Assembly (NCBI GenBank): GCA_964605235.1
Contig: CAZSBB010000005.1
Coordinates: forward strand, 130,011 to 194,010
Direction: 5' to 3'
Source of the DNA: CAZSBB01 sp964605235
GTDB lineage: Bacteria; Planctomycetota; Phycisphaerae; Phycisphaerales; Phycisphaeraceae
Length of the DNA stretch: 64,000 bases
Every line of letters begins with the position of its first letter. The stretch's first letter is position 1. Position numbers and translations under genes: made by a program. Shown one piece after another: positions 1-8,398 of this stretch. The notes below the pieces were generated by a model. That model worked only from the letters and a program-made list of their open reading frames with translations, ran no database searches and was not told the origin of the DNA.

Positions 1-1
1 A

Positions 2-709
2 CACGTGCTGGCGGGCCGCGAGCGCGGCGGCAGCTTCGAGATGTATCTGGCGCCCGGCGCTCGCCAGCCCTACTACACGCTGCTGGGCCAATTGCCCGCC
101 GGCAAGTTCACGCCCGATCGCTTCGTGACCAGTTATCCCAATCTCACCTTCCGCGCGGTGTCCGAACAGGATGGCACGTTCCGTCAGCAGGTGCGCGTGA
201 TGCCCGACGGTTACGCGGTCTACCTGTTCTTTTCCTGGCAGGCCTTTCACGACAAACTGCCCCACGCCCAGACGGCCTGGCCGTTCGAGGTGATTCGCTG
301 GACTCGCAGCGGGGGCTTTTCATTCGCCGGCAGCCGCTCGGTGCACCACCGCAGCAGTTGGGGCGAAATTGTGTTTACGGGTCTGCTGGACGTGCACCGG
401 CAGCGCATGCGTCGCCAGGTGTTGTTCGCAGCGGCGCAGCGCTATCGTGCCGCCCGCGGCATGACTGGAAGCCTGGGCGCGTGGCTGGACCCGGAGTTGG
501 GCGATCCGCAGTTCTACCGCACGGTGCTCCAGCCGCGGGTCGAACGGTTCGACGCGATACTGCAACAGATATCGCCGCAGATGACCGATGCCCAGGTGGA
601 CCAGGCTTATCTCGATGCGGTTCCCTTCTGGATGGATATGGAAGCACACCTCGGCGCACTGCGTCGCGCCTGGCTGGAAGCGCGGCTGTTTCACCATGAG
701 GCGCCATGA
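2..709 (+). CDS. CBM9-like carbohydrate-binding protein, 3' part only
   Basis: The reading frame is open to the left window edge, so the gene is 5'-truncated; the GTG at 5 is only the first possible start codon seen. The visible part looks like the beta-sandwich of a CBM9-like domain (an FEMYLAPGARQPYYTLL stretch, compare the 'FE.F..P' strands of such domains in the neighbouring proteins), followed by an alpha-helical tail rich in Arg and Ala (residues about 120-234). It runs convergent to the CBM9 lipoprotein gene, 57 bases away. Function beyond likely glycan binding cannot be read. No terminator is evident in the gap. Confidence 0.6.
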   Translation, partial: HVLAGRERGGSFEMYLAPGARQPYYTLLGQLPAGKFTPDRFVTSYPNLTFRAVSEQDGTFRQQVRVMPDGYAVYLFFSWQAFHDKLPHAQTAWPFEVIRWTRSGGFSFAGSRSVHHRSSWGEIVFTGLLDVHRQRMRRQVLFAAAQRYRAARGMTGSLGAWLDPELGDPQFYRTVLQPRVERFDAILQQISPQMTDAQVDQAYLDAVPFWMDMEAHLGALRRAWLEARLFHHEAP

Positions 710-766
710 GCAGCAGGCAGCGTGCGTCAGCCGCACTGGGCGTTTCCGAGCCGCCCGGCAGCAGAT

Positions 767-1735
767 TCACGGGCCGATCAACCGCCCCTGGGCGTGATTC
801 CACAGGTTATGACCCCAGGAAAGCAGCGGGATGAACGAGTAGACCGACAGCTGCTGCTGGCTCTGGCCGTCCAGACGGACCAGCATCAGGCGAATGGTCT
901 GGCCGGCTTGTGGCGTGGCCCAGTGGTACTCGGGCAGTTGCGCGAACGGCACCGCGACTTCCACGCTGTAGCCGGCATCGCGATCGGCGGCATCGTTCAG
1001 CGTGCCCCGCACCTGCACGCCGTACTTCAACCCCTCCATGTCGAACTCCGGCCTGGTGACCGGCCCCCAGCCGTTCATCTTCTTGGCCTGCAACCCGTCG
1101 TAGACCGAACCGCTGGGACTGATGATGATCTCCCAGTAAATGCCGGTCTCCAGTCGCGGCAGGATGAACATCTCCACGCAGTCGGCGGAGTAGATCGACC
1201 CGTCGCGCTCGAACGTCGGAGCTTGCACGTCGGCGTCGCCGCACTCGAAGGCGAAGTAGAGATACTGCCGATCCCATAGCACCTTCCAGACGGTGGCGCC
1301 CGGCGCGCGCTCGGTGCTGCCCAGCCGGTACATCTGGTCAAAGCTGGCTGCGTTCTGCCACGCCGGGTCGTCCAGCACTCCATCGATACGGGGCGAAGCG
1401 GCGGCGAAGGGAATGTCGAACGTCGGTGGCGTTGGCCAGGTCGGCCCCGCCTGGGCCTGCTCAAGGCGCTTCTGGAAATAGCGGCGTGCGGCGGCGAGCT
1501 CGGCTTCGGTCGCCGGCTGCGCGCGGCGCAGCATCTGGACGAAGTTCTGCCGACCGGCGGCGTGAAACGTGCTCTCCATGGCGGGAGTGTTCACCGCGGC
1601 GCGGGCTGCCTGCTCGAACTCCGCCAGGAGCAACAGATCCGCCTGCGCCTGCTCGCCTGCCTCGGGCAGCTTGGCGCATCCGCACGCCAGCATGACGATG
1701 AGCATGCTGACCGCCGTCACGACTTGGAACCTCAT
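767..1735 (-). CDS. Lipoprotein with C-terminal CBM9-like domain
   Basis: The 322-residue product starts with a short hydrophobic signal and a lipobox-like VMLACGC, with Cys18 or Cys20 as the likely lipidated residue, so it should be membrane anchored. Residues about 25-100 are helical and charged. Residues about 105-322 form a CBM9-like domain beginning with PRIDGVLDDPAW and containing SADCVEMFILP and YWEIIISPSG strands, as seen in sugar-binding domains of PVC-group enzymes. The ATG overlaps the stop of the GH35-like gene in an ATGA, so both are translated together. A surface glycan-binding role is inference; no catalytic motif is visible. Confidence 0.75.
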   Translation of the reverse strand: MRFQVVTAVSMLIVMLACGCAKLPEAGEQAQADLLLLAEFEQAARAAVNTPAMESTFHAAGRQNFVQMLRRAQPATEAELAAARRYFQKRLEQAQAGPTWPTPPTFDIPFAAASPRIDGVLDDPAWQNAASFDQMYRLGSTERAPGATVWKVLWDRQYLYFAFECGDADVQAPTFERDGSIYSADCVEMFILPRLETGIYWEIIISPSGSVYDGLQAKKMNGWGPVTRPEFDMEGLKYGVQVRGTLNDAADRDAGYSVEVAVPFAQLPEYHWATPQAGQTIRLMLVRLDGQSQQQLSVYSFIPLLSWGHNLWNHAQGRLIGP

Positions 1736-3906
1736 CGCTTCACTTCCAGCAGATAGATGGATGCCGACTTGCGATCCACATCAACGGTGACCCGGCCGCC
1801 CTTGACCGCGTGACGCTCCTGCGTGTCCAGATCCAACAAAGCCTCGGCCGGCACGCCCAGCGTGAGCTTGAACCGCGCCGCCTCGGCGTGATGGTTCAGC
1901 ACGAACAGCACGCACGAGCCGCCGTCCGGCGACTCGTGCAGCACCGCCGACGCCAGCAGGCGCTCCTGCGTGTGAAGCGCGTGACCGCCGCCCTTGGCCC
2001 AATCGACATACTGCACAGGCGACTCGGCTTCCAGGCGCACCGCCGGGCGCGGTACATGACGCCTGACCAGGTGCGCGACAACTTTCCGGCTGTCGGGGGA
2101 CTCCTGCTCGGCGTCGTCCTGCCCCAGCCACGCGGCGCAATGGACCACAGCGCCTTTGCCGAGTTTGCCGCCCGGCTTGCTCAGGCCCAGGAAGCGCAAG
2201 GCTCGTCCGGTCTCATCGAGACTGGGCCAGACGCCGCTGACCACCAGCACGCCGCCGCGCTGCACATAACGCTTGAGGGCGGTGTTCGTCGCCCGCGACA
2301 CCACCGGCGAACCTGGCAGGAACACCAGCGGATACGCGCTCAGCGGCTGGGCGTCATGCCGCACGTCGATCACGCCCGGCTGCACGCCGGCCTGCTCGAT
2401 GAGCCGGAACAGGCCGTAGTATTCCTTTGACGCCTTGCCCGCCTCGACCCCCGCCAGCGTGGGCTTGCCAACATACTGATCGTTGTCGGCACAGGGCGAC
2501 GGATCACCAATGGCGGTGTGCTGGTGCATCGCCAGGTCATAGACGATGCCCACATCCGTCCGCGGCTGCAACTGATCCCAGTGGGGAATCCGCTCAAACA
2601 AGAGGCGCGGCGTCTGCTGCAGCACCGCGAGGCTCGGGCGCGGATGGCCATGGCTGCTGACGGGCGCGTCGCCCCAGCAGTCGCGGTCGTGGAACATGAA
2701 CCACTCGATGCTCTTGCAGCCCTGCGCCAGGGCGCAGCGCGCCATGAAGCGCATGTGGTCGTCGCTGACCCGGCTGGTCTTGGAAAGGTCCTTATTCCAT
2801 GTGCCGCTCATGAACTCGGCCGACCAGGTGTAGTGCAGGCTCGCGTTCATCAGTTTGAGCACCCGCGCCATGGAGTGGTAGCCGGAATAGCTCATGAACG
2901 CGCCGCGGTAGAAGTCATAGCCCACCACGCCCGGGCCGCTCTTGCTGGAGACGGCCTGCTCGAACGCCGGCATCCGCGTGGGCACGCCTTCGGGCAGGTG
3001 CGGGTTGAAGTTGGTCATGAACCGGAACGTGTCGCTGTTGTGGATGCCGTGGGCCTCGTGCATTTCCCGCAGCACGGCGATGTAGCGGCACATGACCCAG
3101 GTCTTGAACTCGATCCAGTCGGTGTACCACGCCAGGTCGCGGCCGACGGCGGCGGGCACCTGGCGCGGCGGCTGCACGTCCTCGAGCGCCTGCAGCTTGC
3201 GCCCGTAGGCATTGGCGAGCGCTTTGGCCGAACCGTATTTCTCGCGCAGAAACTGGTGGTAGTAGCCGCCCGGGGCGACGTTGACCGGGTTGTAGTCGCT
3301 GTCCAGGAACGAATCCTTGACGATGTAGCTGATCTCATTGTCGAGATTCATCATGGTGATGAACCCCCCCCGGAAGTTTCCCTTGGCGTCGGCACGGCGG
3401 ACGCGCGGGGCGACGATGGGATCGACCGCAGCGAACCAGTGCCTGACCAGTTCCAGGTAATGCGGGTGCAGGTAGCTGGGCTGGGAGCCTTCGCGCTTGC
3501 CGATCCAGTAGCCCTGGGTGGTGCGGTTCTGGTGGTCCCAGACCATGAGCGCCGGATCGCCGCAGACCAGCCATTGCGGGTAACCGCCGTACGCCATTTC
3601 GTTGCAGCAGAACGGCCCGCAACGGAAGTTGAGCAGCAGGTCATGCTTCTCGACGAGGTTGAGGAAGCGCATCAGGTTGAGCCGTGGATCGGTTCGACCG
3701 GTGAAGTCGAACCGGCCGGCGGGATGCTTGCGGTCCGGCGGGCCGACCAGGTGGGTGCCCCACTGCACATAGGTGGTGACGCAGCGCAGGCCGGTGTCTT
3801 TGAAGCGGCGGATGATGGTTTCCCAGTAGCGCGGCTCAAGCCGGAAGTACTGGATTTCCGCGCCGAACACGTCCAATGAAGCAGGGTTGGCCATGGGATC
3901 AGTCAT
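1732..3906 (-). CDS. GH35-like beta-galactosidase family protein
   Basis: The 724-residue protein has the GH35/GH42-type TIM barrel: EIQYFRLEPRYWE at the N-terminus, CVTTYVQWG and LNFRCGPFCCNEMAYGG (compare the RCGPY-CAEW block of GH35), then MNLDNEI, where Glu191 is the expected acid/base. Residues about 440-720 contain a glutamine-amidotransferase-like domain and a C-terminal beta domain, as in GH42. No signal peptide is seen, so action on imported oligosaccharide is likely. Start: the ATG at 3906 has AGGA abutting it, while a second ATG at 3894 lies better spaced from the same AGGA; both are possible. Its own promoter region carries the GACGTC pair shared with the GntR locus. Substrate specificity is not certain. 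Confidence 0.75.
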   Translation of the reverse strand: MTDPMANPASLDVFGAEIQYFRLEPRYWETIIRRFKDTGLRCVTTYVQWGTHLVGPPDRKHPAGRFDFTGRTDPRLNLMRFLNLVEKHDLLLNFRCGPFCCNEMAYGGYPQWLVCGDPALMVWDHQNRTTQGYWIGKREGSQPSYLHPHYLELVRHWFAAVDPIVAPRVRRADAKGNFRGGFITMMNLDNEISYIVKDSFLDSDYNPVNVAPGGYYHQFLREKYGSAKALANAYGRKLQALEDVQPPRQVPAAVGRDLAWYTDWIEFKTWVMCRYIAVLREMHEAHGIHNSDTFRFMTNFNPHLPEGVPTRMPAFEQAVSSKSGPGVVGYDFYRGAFMSYSGYHSMARVLKLMNASLHYTWSAEFMSGTWNKDLSKTSRVSDDHMRFMARCALAQGCKSIEWFMFHDRDCWGDAPVSSHGHPRPSLAVLQQTPRLLFERIPHWDQLQPRTDVGIVYDLAMHQHTAIGDPSPCADNDQYVGKPTLAGVEAGKASKEYYGLFRLIEQAGVQPGVIDVRHDAQPLSAYPLVFLPGSPVVSRATNTALKRYVQRGGVLVVSGVWPSLDETGRALRFLGLSKPGGKLGKGAVVHCAAWLGQDDAEQESPDSRKVVAHLVRRHVPRPAVRLEAESPVQYVDWAKGGGHALHTQERLLASAVLHESPDGGSCVLFVLNHHAEAARFKLTLGVPAEALLDLDTQERHAVKGGRVTVDVDRKSASIYLLEVKR

Positions 3907-3919
3907 TCCTGGCGGGTGT

Positions 3920-3956
3920 TATTTATTGACGTCACAAATACCATCAAGACGTCAGT
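3920..3956 (-). promoter_or_regulatory. Promoter with paired GACGTC operator sites upstream of the GH35-like gene
   Basis: TGACGTCA (3927-3934) and AGACGTCA (3947-3954) have centres 20 bp apart. On the minus strand TTGATG (3942-3947) lies between them as a -35 candidate, with a weak TAAATA (3920-3925) at 16 bp. The same order, site - TTGATG - CGTCAATA, occurs upstream of the GntR gene at 25505-25543. Binding by that GntR protein is inference. Confidence 0.5.
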
Positions 3957-4058
3957 AATGTACCTGTTCGACCGCCGCACCGCCAGATGGCGGGCCGTCG
4001 CCCAGGCCTGGTCGCGCGTCGCGCCCTGTCGGCCAGACGCGTCGCAGCGCGCGGACGC

Positions 4059-4186
4059 TCAACCCTGGGCGTGCTCGTCGTTGCCGCCGCCGGCGTCGCC
4101 GCAGCGGTCGAGCAACGTCTGCAGTGCTGCCGTGTTGAGCGTCACGCCATCGCCACGCACGCCGTACTGCGTTACGTCGAGGTCAT
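4059..4186 (-). pseudogene. Remnant of pectate-lyase-3 / GH28-type gene (5' end only)
   Basis: Read on the minus strand, this stretch encodes LDVTQYGVRGDGVTLNTAA followed by LQTLLDRCGDAGGGN, which is the classic N-terminal block of parallel beta-helix enzymes of the Pectate_lyase_3/GH28 group. The frame ends at a TGA at 4059-4061, about 43 codons in. The only ATG (4186), which overlaps the SGNH gene stop as ATGA, is in another frame and meets TAA after four codons, so there is a frameshift at the very start as well. It was probably a full member of the operon between the SGNH hydrolase and GH35 genes. The family call rests on the motif alone. Confidence 0.6.
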
Positions 4187-4848
4187 GACGCGGTTCCCGG
4201 CGTGTCTGCCGCGCCATCGCCGCAGACCGCTTCGAGCCAGGCCTGCATGATCAGCCACTGCCCGGCCGCGTTGGGATGGATGCCGTCGAAGAGCCAGTAA
4301 GCCGGCCCGGTGGACGCCGCCGCCTGTTCGAGTCGCTTCTGCAGCGGCACGAAGACCGCGTTGAAGTCATGCGCCAACTCACGAACCGCCTGCTGGCGGG
4401 GGCGCAGTTCCTCCAGCCAGGCGCGCGTCACGATGCCGGTTTCCAGCAGAAACGGCTCACAGAGCACCATTCGGACCTGCGGAAGCTGCGCGCGGGTCCA
4501 TGTCAGCAGGTGGGCATAGGCCTCCTTGAACTGCGCCGGGGTGGCGCCGGTGCCGTATTTCATGCGGGCAATCGCGTCATTGACGCCGATCAGCAGGCTC
4601 AGGACATCAGGCTTGAGGTCCAGGCAGTCCTTTTGCCAGCGGGCGAGCAGTTCGTTGACGCCATGGCCGCACTCCCCACGGTTCTCGAAGCGCAGGTTCC
4701 AGTCGGGCCGCTGCGCCAGGAGCTGGGCGCAGACCATCATCGCCCACCCCGCGCCCATGCGGTACGACACGCCCACCTCCTCCGGTTTGCGGAAGGCGTG
4801 CGTGATCGAATCCCCCTGAAACAGCACCAGGTCGTTGCGTCGCAGCAT
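4183..4848 (-). CDS. SGNH/GDSL-family hydrolase (carbohydrate esterase-like)
   Basis: The 221-residue product shows the SGNH blocks: FQGDSIT (block I, nucleophile Ser14), ENRGECG (block II Gly), IGVNDAI (block III Asn) and FDGIHPN (block V, Asp188 and His191). Such enzymes remove acetyl or other acyl groups from glycans. I chose the ATG at 4848 because a strong GAGGTGAA (4853-4860) sits four bases before it; an ATG at 4866, overlapping the GH36 stop, would add six residues. No signal peptide is seen. It is in the minus-strand operon after the alpha-galactosidase, so deacylation of a galactose-containing oligosaccharide is a reasonable guess. Confidence 0.85.
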   Translation of the reverse strand: MLRRNDLVLFQGDSITHAFRKPEEVGVSYRMGAGWAMMVCAQLLAQRPDWNLRFENRGECGHGVNELLARWQKDCLDLKPDVLSLLIGVNDAIARMKYGTGATPAQFKEAYAHLLTWTRAQLPQVRMVLCEPFLLETGIVTRAWLEELRPRQQAVRELAHDFNAVFVPLQKRLEQAAASTGPAYWLFDGIHPNAAGQWLIMQAWLEAVCGDGAADTPGTAS

Positions 4849-4862
4849 GGCGTTCACCTCGA

Positions 4863-6878
4863 TCACCAGCTTATGTCGTACAACAGCGCGCTGCGACCGG
4901 CGAGGGTGCGCGTGATGAATTCGTCATCGAGACGCTGGCGCTGCCCGGTCCAGAAGTTCACCGCGTCCACCGGCCCGTCGTGGCCCAGCCGGCGCCGCGG
5001 CACCGACACCACCCGCGCCTCGTCGCTCCAGTTGAACAGCGCCAGCGACTGCCGCACCCCGGCCCGGGCGGTCATGCTGTCGGCCGGGAAATCCACATAC
5101 AGCGACTCGGGCAGCGGCACACCTGTAAACGCCCGCTGGTCCGGGCAATGCACGCGCCAACCGCGGTCGCAACGATCCGTCAGCTGGCGCAGCGCGGCAA
5201 CCCAGCGCGCCGGCCAGGTCTCCACCCGTCCCCCGGTTTCCAGCAGACCCATGTTGATGTAGCTCCAGGTCAGCCGGAACTCGTTCTCATGGTCGGGGTA
5301 CTCCGCCATGATGCCGGCGCTGTCGTTGTTGAGTAGAAACGTCCGGCGGCCCTCTATGCCCAGCGTGGGCAGCGCCCAGATGCAGTTGTTGAGCTGTTCC
5401 TCCCAGCGTCCCACGCCGATGTCGATGGTGTTGCGATAGGTGTCCGCCCACTGCCCGGGGAACGGGTTGCCCATACCGGTCGCCACGCAGGTCATGAACA
5501 CGCCATCGTCGGGCAGGTGTTTTCGCACCAGCGCCAGGAATTGCCGCCGCCGCTGCACCGCCGTTTGCGAAGGGTCGCGCAGCCGGGCATGCCGATCCTC
5601 AAAATTCTGGCTCCAGAAGTCCATCTTGCATGCATCCATCCCCCACTGCCCCAGAATCACCGCCAGCGTGCGATCCAGGAACGCCACCGCCTCGGGATGG
5701 CTGTAGTCCAGGAACGCATGCTTGCCGCCGATCAGGTAGAGCGACCCGTCGGCGTTGCGCAGCAGCCAGTCGGGATGTTCCTCGTGCAGCCGCGAGGGCA
5801 CTGCCACGGTCGGCGACCACCAGATGCCTGGGCGCAGCCCCAGCCGGCGCAACTCGTCGGTGTACCCCCGGATGCCGCGTGGCCAACGGGCGCGATCCAC
5901 CCGCTGATTCGCCTCGGGATAGAACTGATCGAGAAACGTCGATGCCGTCTGGCCCGTCAGGTAGCCGGCGTCCATGAGGAACCACTTGATGCCCGGCAGT
6001 TGCTCCGCGATGAAACGGGCCGTCGGCAACAGTGAAGCTTCGGACTGATCCGCGAACACGCCGTAGTTCCACGTGCAGTGCATCGCCTCGCGCAGGATCG
6101 GCGTGGTCGGTCCGCGGAAGCGATGTCGGCTCGAGAGAAACCCGACGTAGTCCACGAAAGCGTCCTCGACCGCGACATCACCGAGCAGTTGGATGAACAC
6201 GCCGTCAAGCTTCAGCGATGACTGCGCGTCCACCTGAAATCCGCCGGTCTGCCCCGGATCATGGTGTACGGCAAACACCTCGAACACGCTGCGGTTGACC
6301 ATCGCGCGCTTGCGCATCTCAAAGGTGGTGAAGTTGATCTCCTCCGACGCGGCGGCGAACACCAGTCCGCTCCGGCCGGCAAGATCCTGCAGCAACCAGC
6401 CGGGAAACGCCTGGTCCTCGCCGCGCCCCAGGTGCACCGTCTGCGTCGGCAGCATGCGCAGGTAGGGATACTCCATCTGGCAGTGCGGGTAGTGCTCGTT
6501 GCGGACGTGATCGGTGTGGGCACAACGCAGATCCCAACCCAGCCAACTGCCCTTGCCGTGCAGCACCGCCGCGTCGGGCGTGAAGGCGCCGGTGGCGACG
6601 CTGGTCACCCAGAGCGGCGTGCGACGGGCGTTGTGCAATGCATGCGTCAACACCACCGCGCCAAGCCCTGCGACCGGCTCGGCCCGGGTGACGACACGCA
6701 GGTCCGGCGAAACCGGCGCCTCGGCGATCCAGACCTCGCCTTCGCGCCGGATCGACTCGTACACGGCGACCCGCGTCTGGCCCTCCACGATCAGTCGAAG
6801 CCCCAGCCCCCGCACGCCCAGGTTCGCGTCCGGGTCGGTGAACGTCAGGCCGTCGGAACTCAAATGCAAATTGAACAT
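4863..6878 (-). CDS. GH36-type alpha-galactosidase
   Basis: The 671-residue protein has the GH36 layout: an N-terminal beta-supersandwich (about 1-260), a TIM barrel (about 265-570) and a C-terminal beta domain. The barrel contains KWFLMDAGYL, GLRPGIWWSP and the nucleophile block DACKMDFW, in which Asp420 is the expected nucleophile. No signal peptide is visible. The start has a good SD (GAGG in GTGAGGTCGAG just before ATG). Its stop is 14 bases before the chosen SGNH start, and it begins 7 bases after the sulfatase stop, so it belongs to a tight operon. Related enzymes release terminal alpha-galactose; raffinose-synthase-like relatives are the main alternative. Confidence 0.85.
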   Translation of the reverse strand: MFNLHLSSDGLTFTDPDANLGVRGLGLRLIVEGQTRVAVYESIRREGEVWIAEAPVSPDLRVVTRAEPVAGLGAVVLTHALHNARRTPLWVTSVATGAFTPDAAVLHGKGSWLGWDLRCAHTDHVRNEHYPHCQMEYPYLRMLPTQTVHLGRGEDQAFPGWLLQDLAGRSGLVFAAASEEINFTTFEMRKRAMVNRSVFEVFAVHHDPGQTGGFQVDAQSSLKLDGVFIQLLGDVAVEDAFVDYVGFLSSRHRFRGPTTPILREAMHCTWNYGVFADQSEASLLPTARFIAEQLPGIKWFLMDAGYLTGQTASTFLDQFYPEANQRVDRARWPRGIRGYTDELRRLGLRPGIWWSPTVAVPSRLHEEHPDWLLRNADGSLYLIGGKHAFLDYSHPEAVAFLDRTLAVILGQWGMDACKMDFWSQNFEDRHARLRDPSQTAVQRRRQFLALVRKHLPDDGVFMTCVATGMGNPFPGQWADTYRNTIDIGVGRWEEQLNNCIWALPTLGIEGRRTFLLNNDSAGIMAEYPDHENEFRLTWSYINMGLLETGGRVETWPARWVAALRQLTDRCDRGWRVHCPDQRAFTGVPLPESLYVDFPADSMTARAGVRQSLALFNWSDEARVVSVPRRRLGHDGPVDAVNFWTGQRQRLDDEFITRTLAGRSALLYDISW

Positions 6879-6885
6879 CTCGACC

Positions 6886-8391
6886 TCACGCTCCCAGGGG
6901 TTTGCCGGTGGAATAGTTCAGTTCGACCGGCCAGACGCCGTCAGCGCGGCGGGGGCGGTACGGGCCGTTCCAGCTCGCCGACACCGGCCTTGCCCAGGGG
7001 CGCTGCGCCCAGACCGGCCCACGCAGCGGATCACGACGTTCATCCATCCAGGCGAGCAGGGCCGCGTGCAACCGATCGCGCGCGGCAGCATGGGCGGGGT
7101 CATCGATGCGGTTCACCAACTCCGCCGGATCCGAAGCCAGGTGGTACAGTTCGTCAGTGCTCAGCAGATTCAGCGCCAGCTTGTACCCGTCGCGAATGAT
7201 GCAGCGGATCGGCAGGAAACCACCGCAACCGTCGTGGCCGATCTCGAAGCGGTGGAAGGCGATGATCGCCGCGCGATCGGGCTCTTCCTGTCCCTCGAAT
7301 AAACCGGTCAGCGACTGACCGTCGAGGATGTCCGGCGGCGTCACGCCCGCCAGCGACAGCAGCGTGGGCAGCACGTCGGCGTGACTCACCGGCGAGCGCA
7401 GCACGCGCGGCTCCTGCCGCGCCCGCGGCGGTCGCACCACCAGCGGCACCCGAGCCGCCCCGTCGTACATGCACGCCCCCTTGGACAGCAACCCATGTTC
7501 GCCCATCAGATCGCCATGATCGCTGGTGAACAGGACCCAGGTGTGGTCGTCGAGCCCGAGCCGATCGAGTTCCTCGACCACCCGGCCAATCTGGTGATCC
7601 ACGAAGTGGTTGCACCCGAAGTACCAGGGCAGATAGAACGCCCCGTCGCGCAGCGGCTGGTATTGATGCGGCAGTTCCGCGATGCGCTGCCGCCAGATCC
7701 GCTGGATGTGCGGCTTGTTCGTCAGCGGATCCGCGCCCGACGGGCCCACCGGGAAGCGATAGTCACGGAACGGCTCGATGAACTGGGGCGGACAGGCGAA
7801 CGGGTGGTGCGGCTCGTCGTAGGACAATACGAGGCAGAACGGCTGATCATGCCGCTGCCGCAGGAACCCGATGCCGCGATCGGACACGCGCTGCGCCCAG
7901 GTGAACTCACTGGTGATGCGCGGGTCCGGCGGAGCGTCGATGCTCGCCGCCGCCTCGCGCCACAACTTCACGCCGGCGTCACCCAGATCGTCGAGATAGT
8001 TCCTGCCGTCGTACCAGAGCGTCGGGTCCCAGCCGTCGGCGCAGGCGCCGGTGTCGAAGTAGTCGTGCCCGCTGAGGTGCCACTTGCCGCTGTAGCCGCA
8101 GTGATAGCCGGCGTCGGCGAGGTAGTGCGCCATCGTGCGGGTGTTGGCGTAGAGCGGGATGCTGTTGGCCGCCGGCCCGGCGCTGTGCGGGTAGACGCCG
8201 GTGAACAGCCCCGCCCGCGCCGGGGTGCAGACCGGGCAGGTCGTGTAGGCGCGGTCGAACCGCACGCCCTGTGACGCCAGCTGATCAATATGCGGCGTGC
8301 GCAGCTCGGGCTTGCCGTAGCACCCGATCACGTTGGCGCCCTGCGTGTCGGTCAGAAAGATCACGAAGTTGGGGGGACGATGCGGAGTCAT
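6886..8391 (-). CDS. Sulfatase (type I, Cys-type formylglycine)
   Basis: The 501-residue protein carries the sulfatase signature CTPAR with Cys55 as the residue converted to formylglycine, an N-terminal metal-site block FLTDTQG, a GKWHLSGH block and VLFTSDHGDLMGEHG near the middle. The C-terminal part has the usual LYHLASDPAELVN. No signal peptide is visible. The frame is open upstream to 8799 but that stretch lies inside the preceding gene; the ATG at 8391, eight bases after the upstream stop, begins the family homology. It lies between a GH106-like gene and the alpha-galactosidase, which suggests desulfation of a fragment before or between glycosidase steps. Confidence 0.9.
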   Translation of the reverse strand: MTPHRPPNFVIFLTDTQGANVIGCYGKPELRTPHIDQLASQGVRFDRAYTTCPVCTPARAGLFTGVYPHSAGPAANSIPLYANTRTMAHYLADAGYHCGYSGKWHLSGHDYFDTGACADGWDPTLWYDGRNYLDDLGDAGVKLWREAAASIDAPPDPRITSEFTWAQRVSDRGIGFLRQRHDQPFCLVLSYDEPHHPFACPPQFIEPFRDYRFPVGPSGADPLTNKPHIQRIWRQRIAELPHQYQPLRDGAFYLPWYFGCNHFVDHQIGRVVEELDRLGLDDHTWVLFTSDHGDLMGEHGLLSKGACMYDGAARVPLVVRPPRARQEPRVLRSPVSHADVLPTLLSLAGVTPPDILDGQSLTGLFEGQEEPDRAAIIAFHRFEIGHDGCGGFLPIRCIIRDGYKLALNLLSTDELYHLASDPAELVNRIDDPAHAAARDRLHAALLAWMDERRDPLRGPVWAQRPWARPVSASWNGPYRPRRADGVWPVELNYSTGKPLGA

Positions 8392-8398
8392 GGCAATT

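Noticed and set aside
320..803. Overlapping open frames on the minus strand and in other plus frames over the first gene
   Set aside because: They are shadows of high-GC coding sequence; only the 2-709 frame shows protein-like composition and family resemblance.
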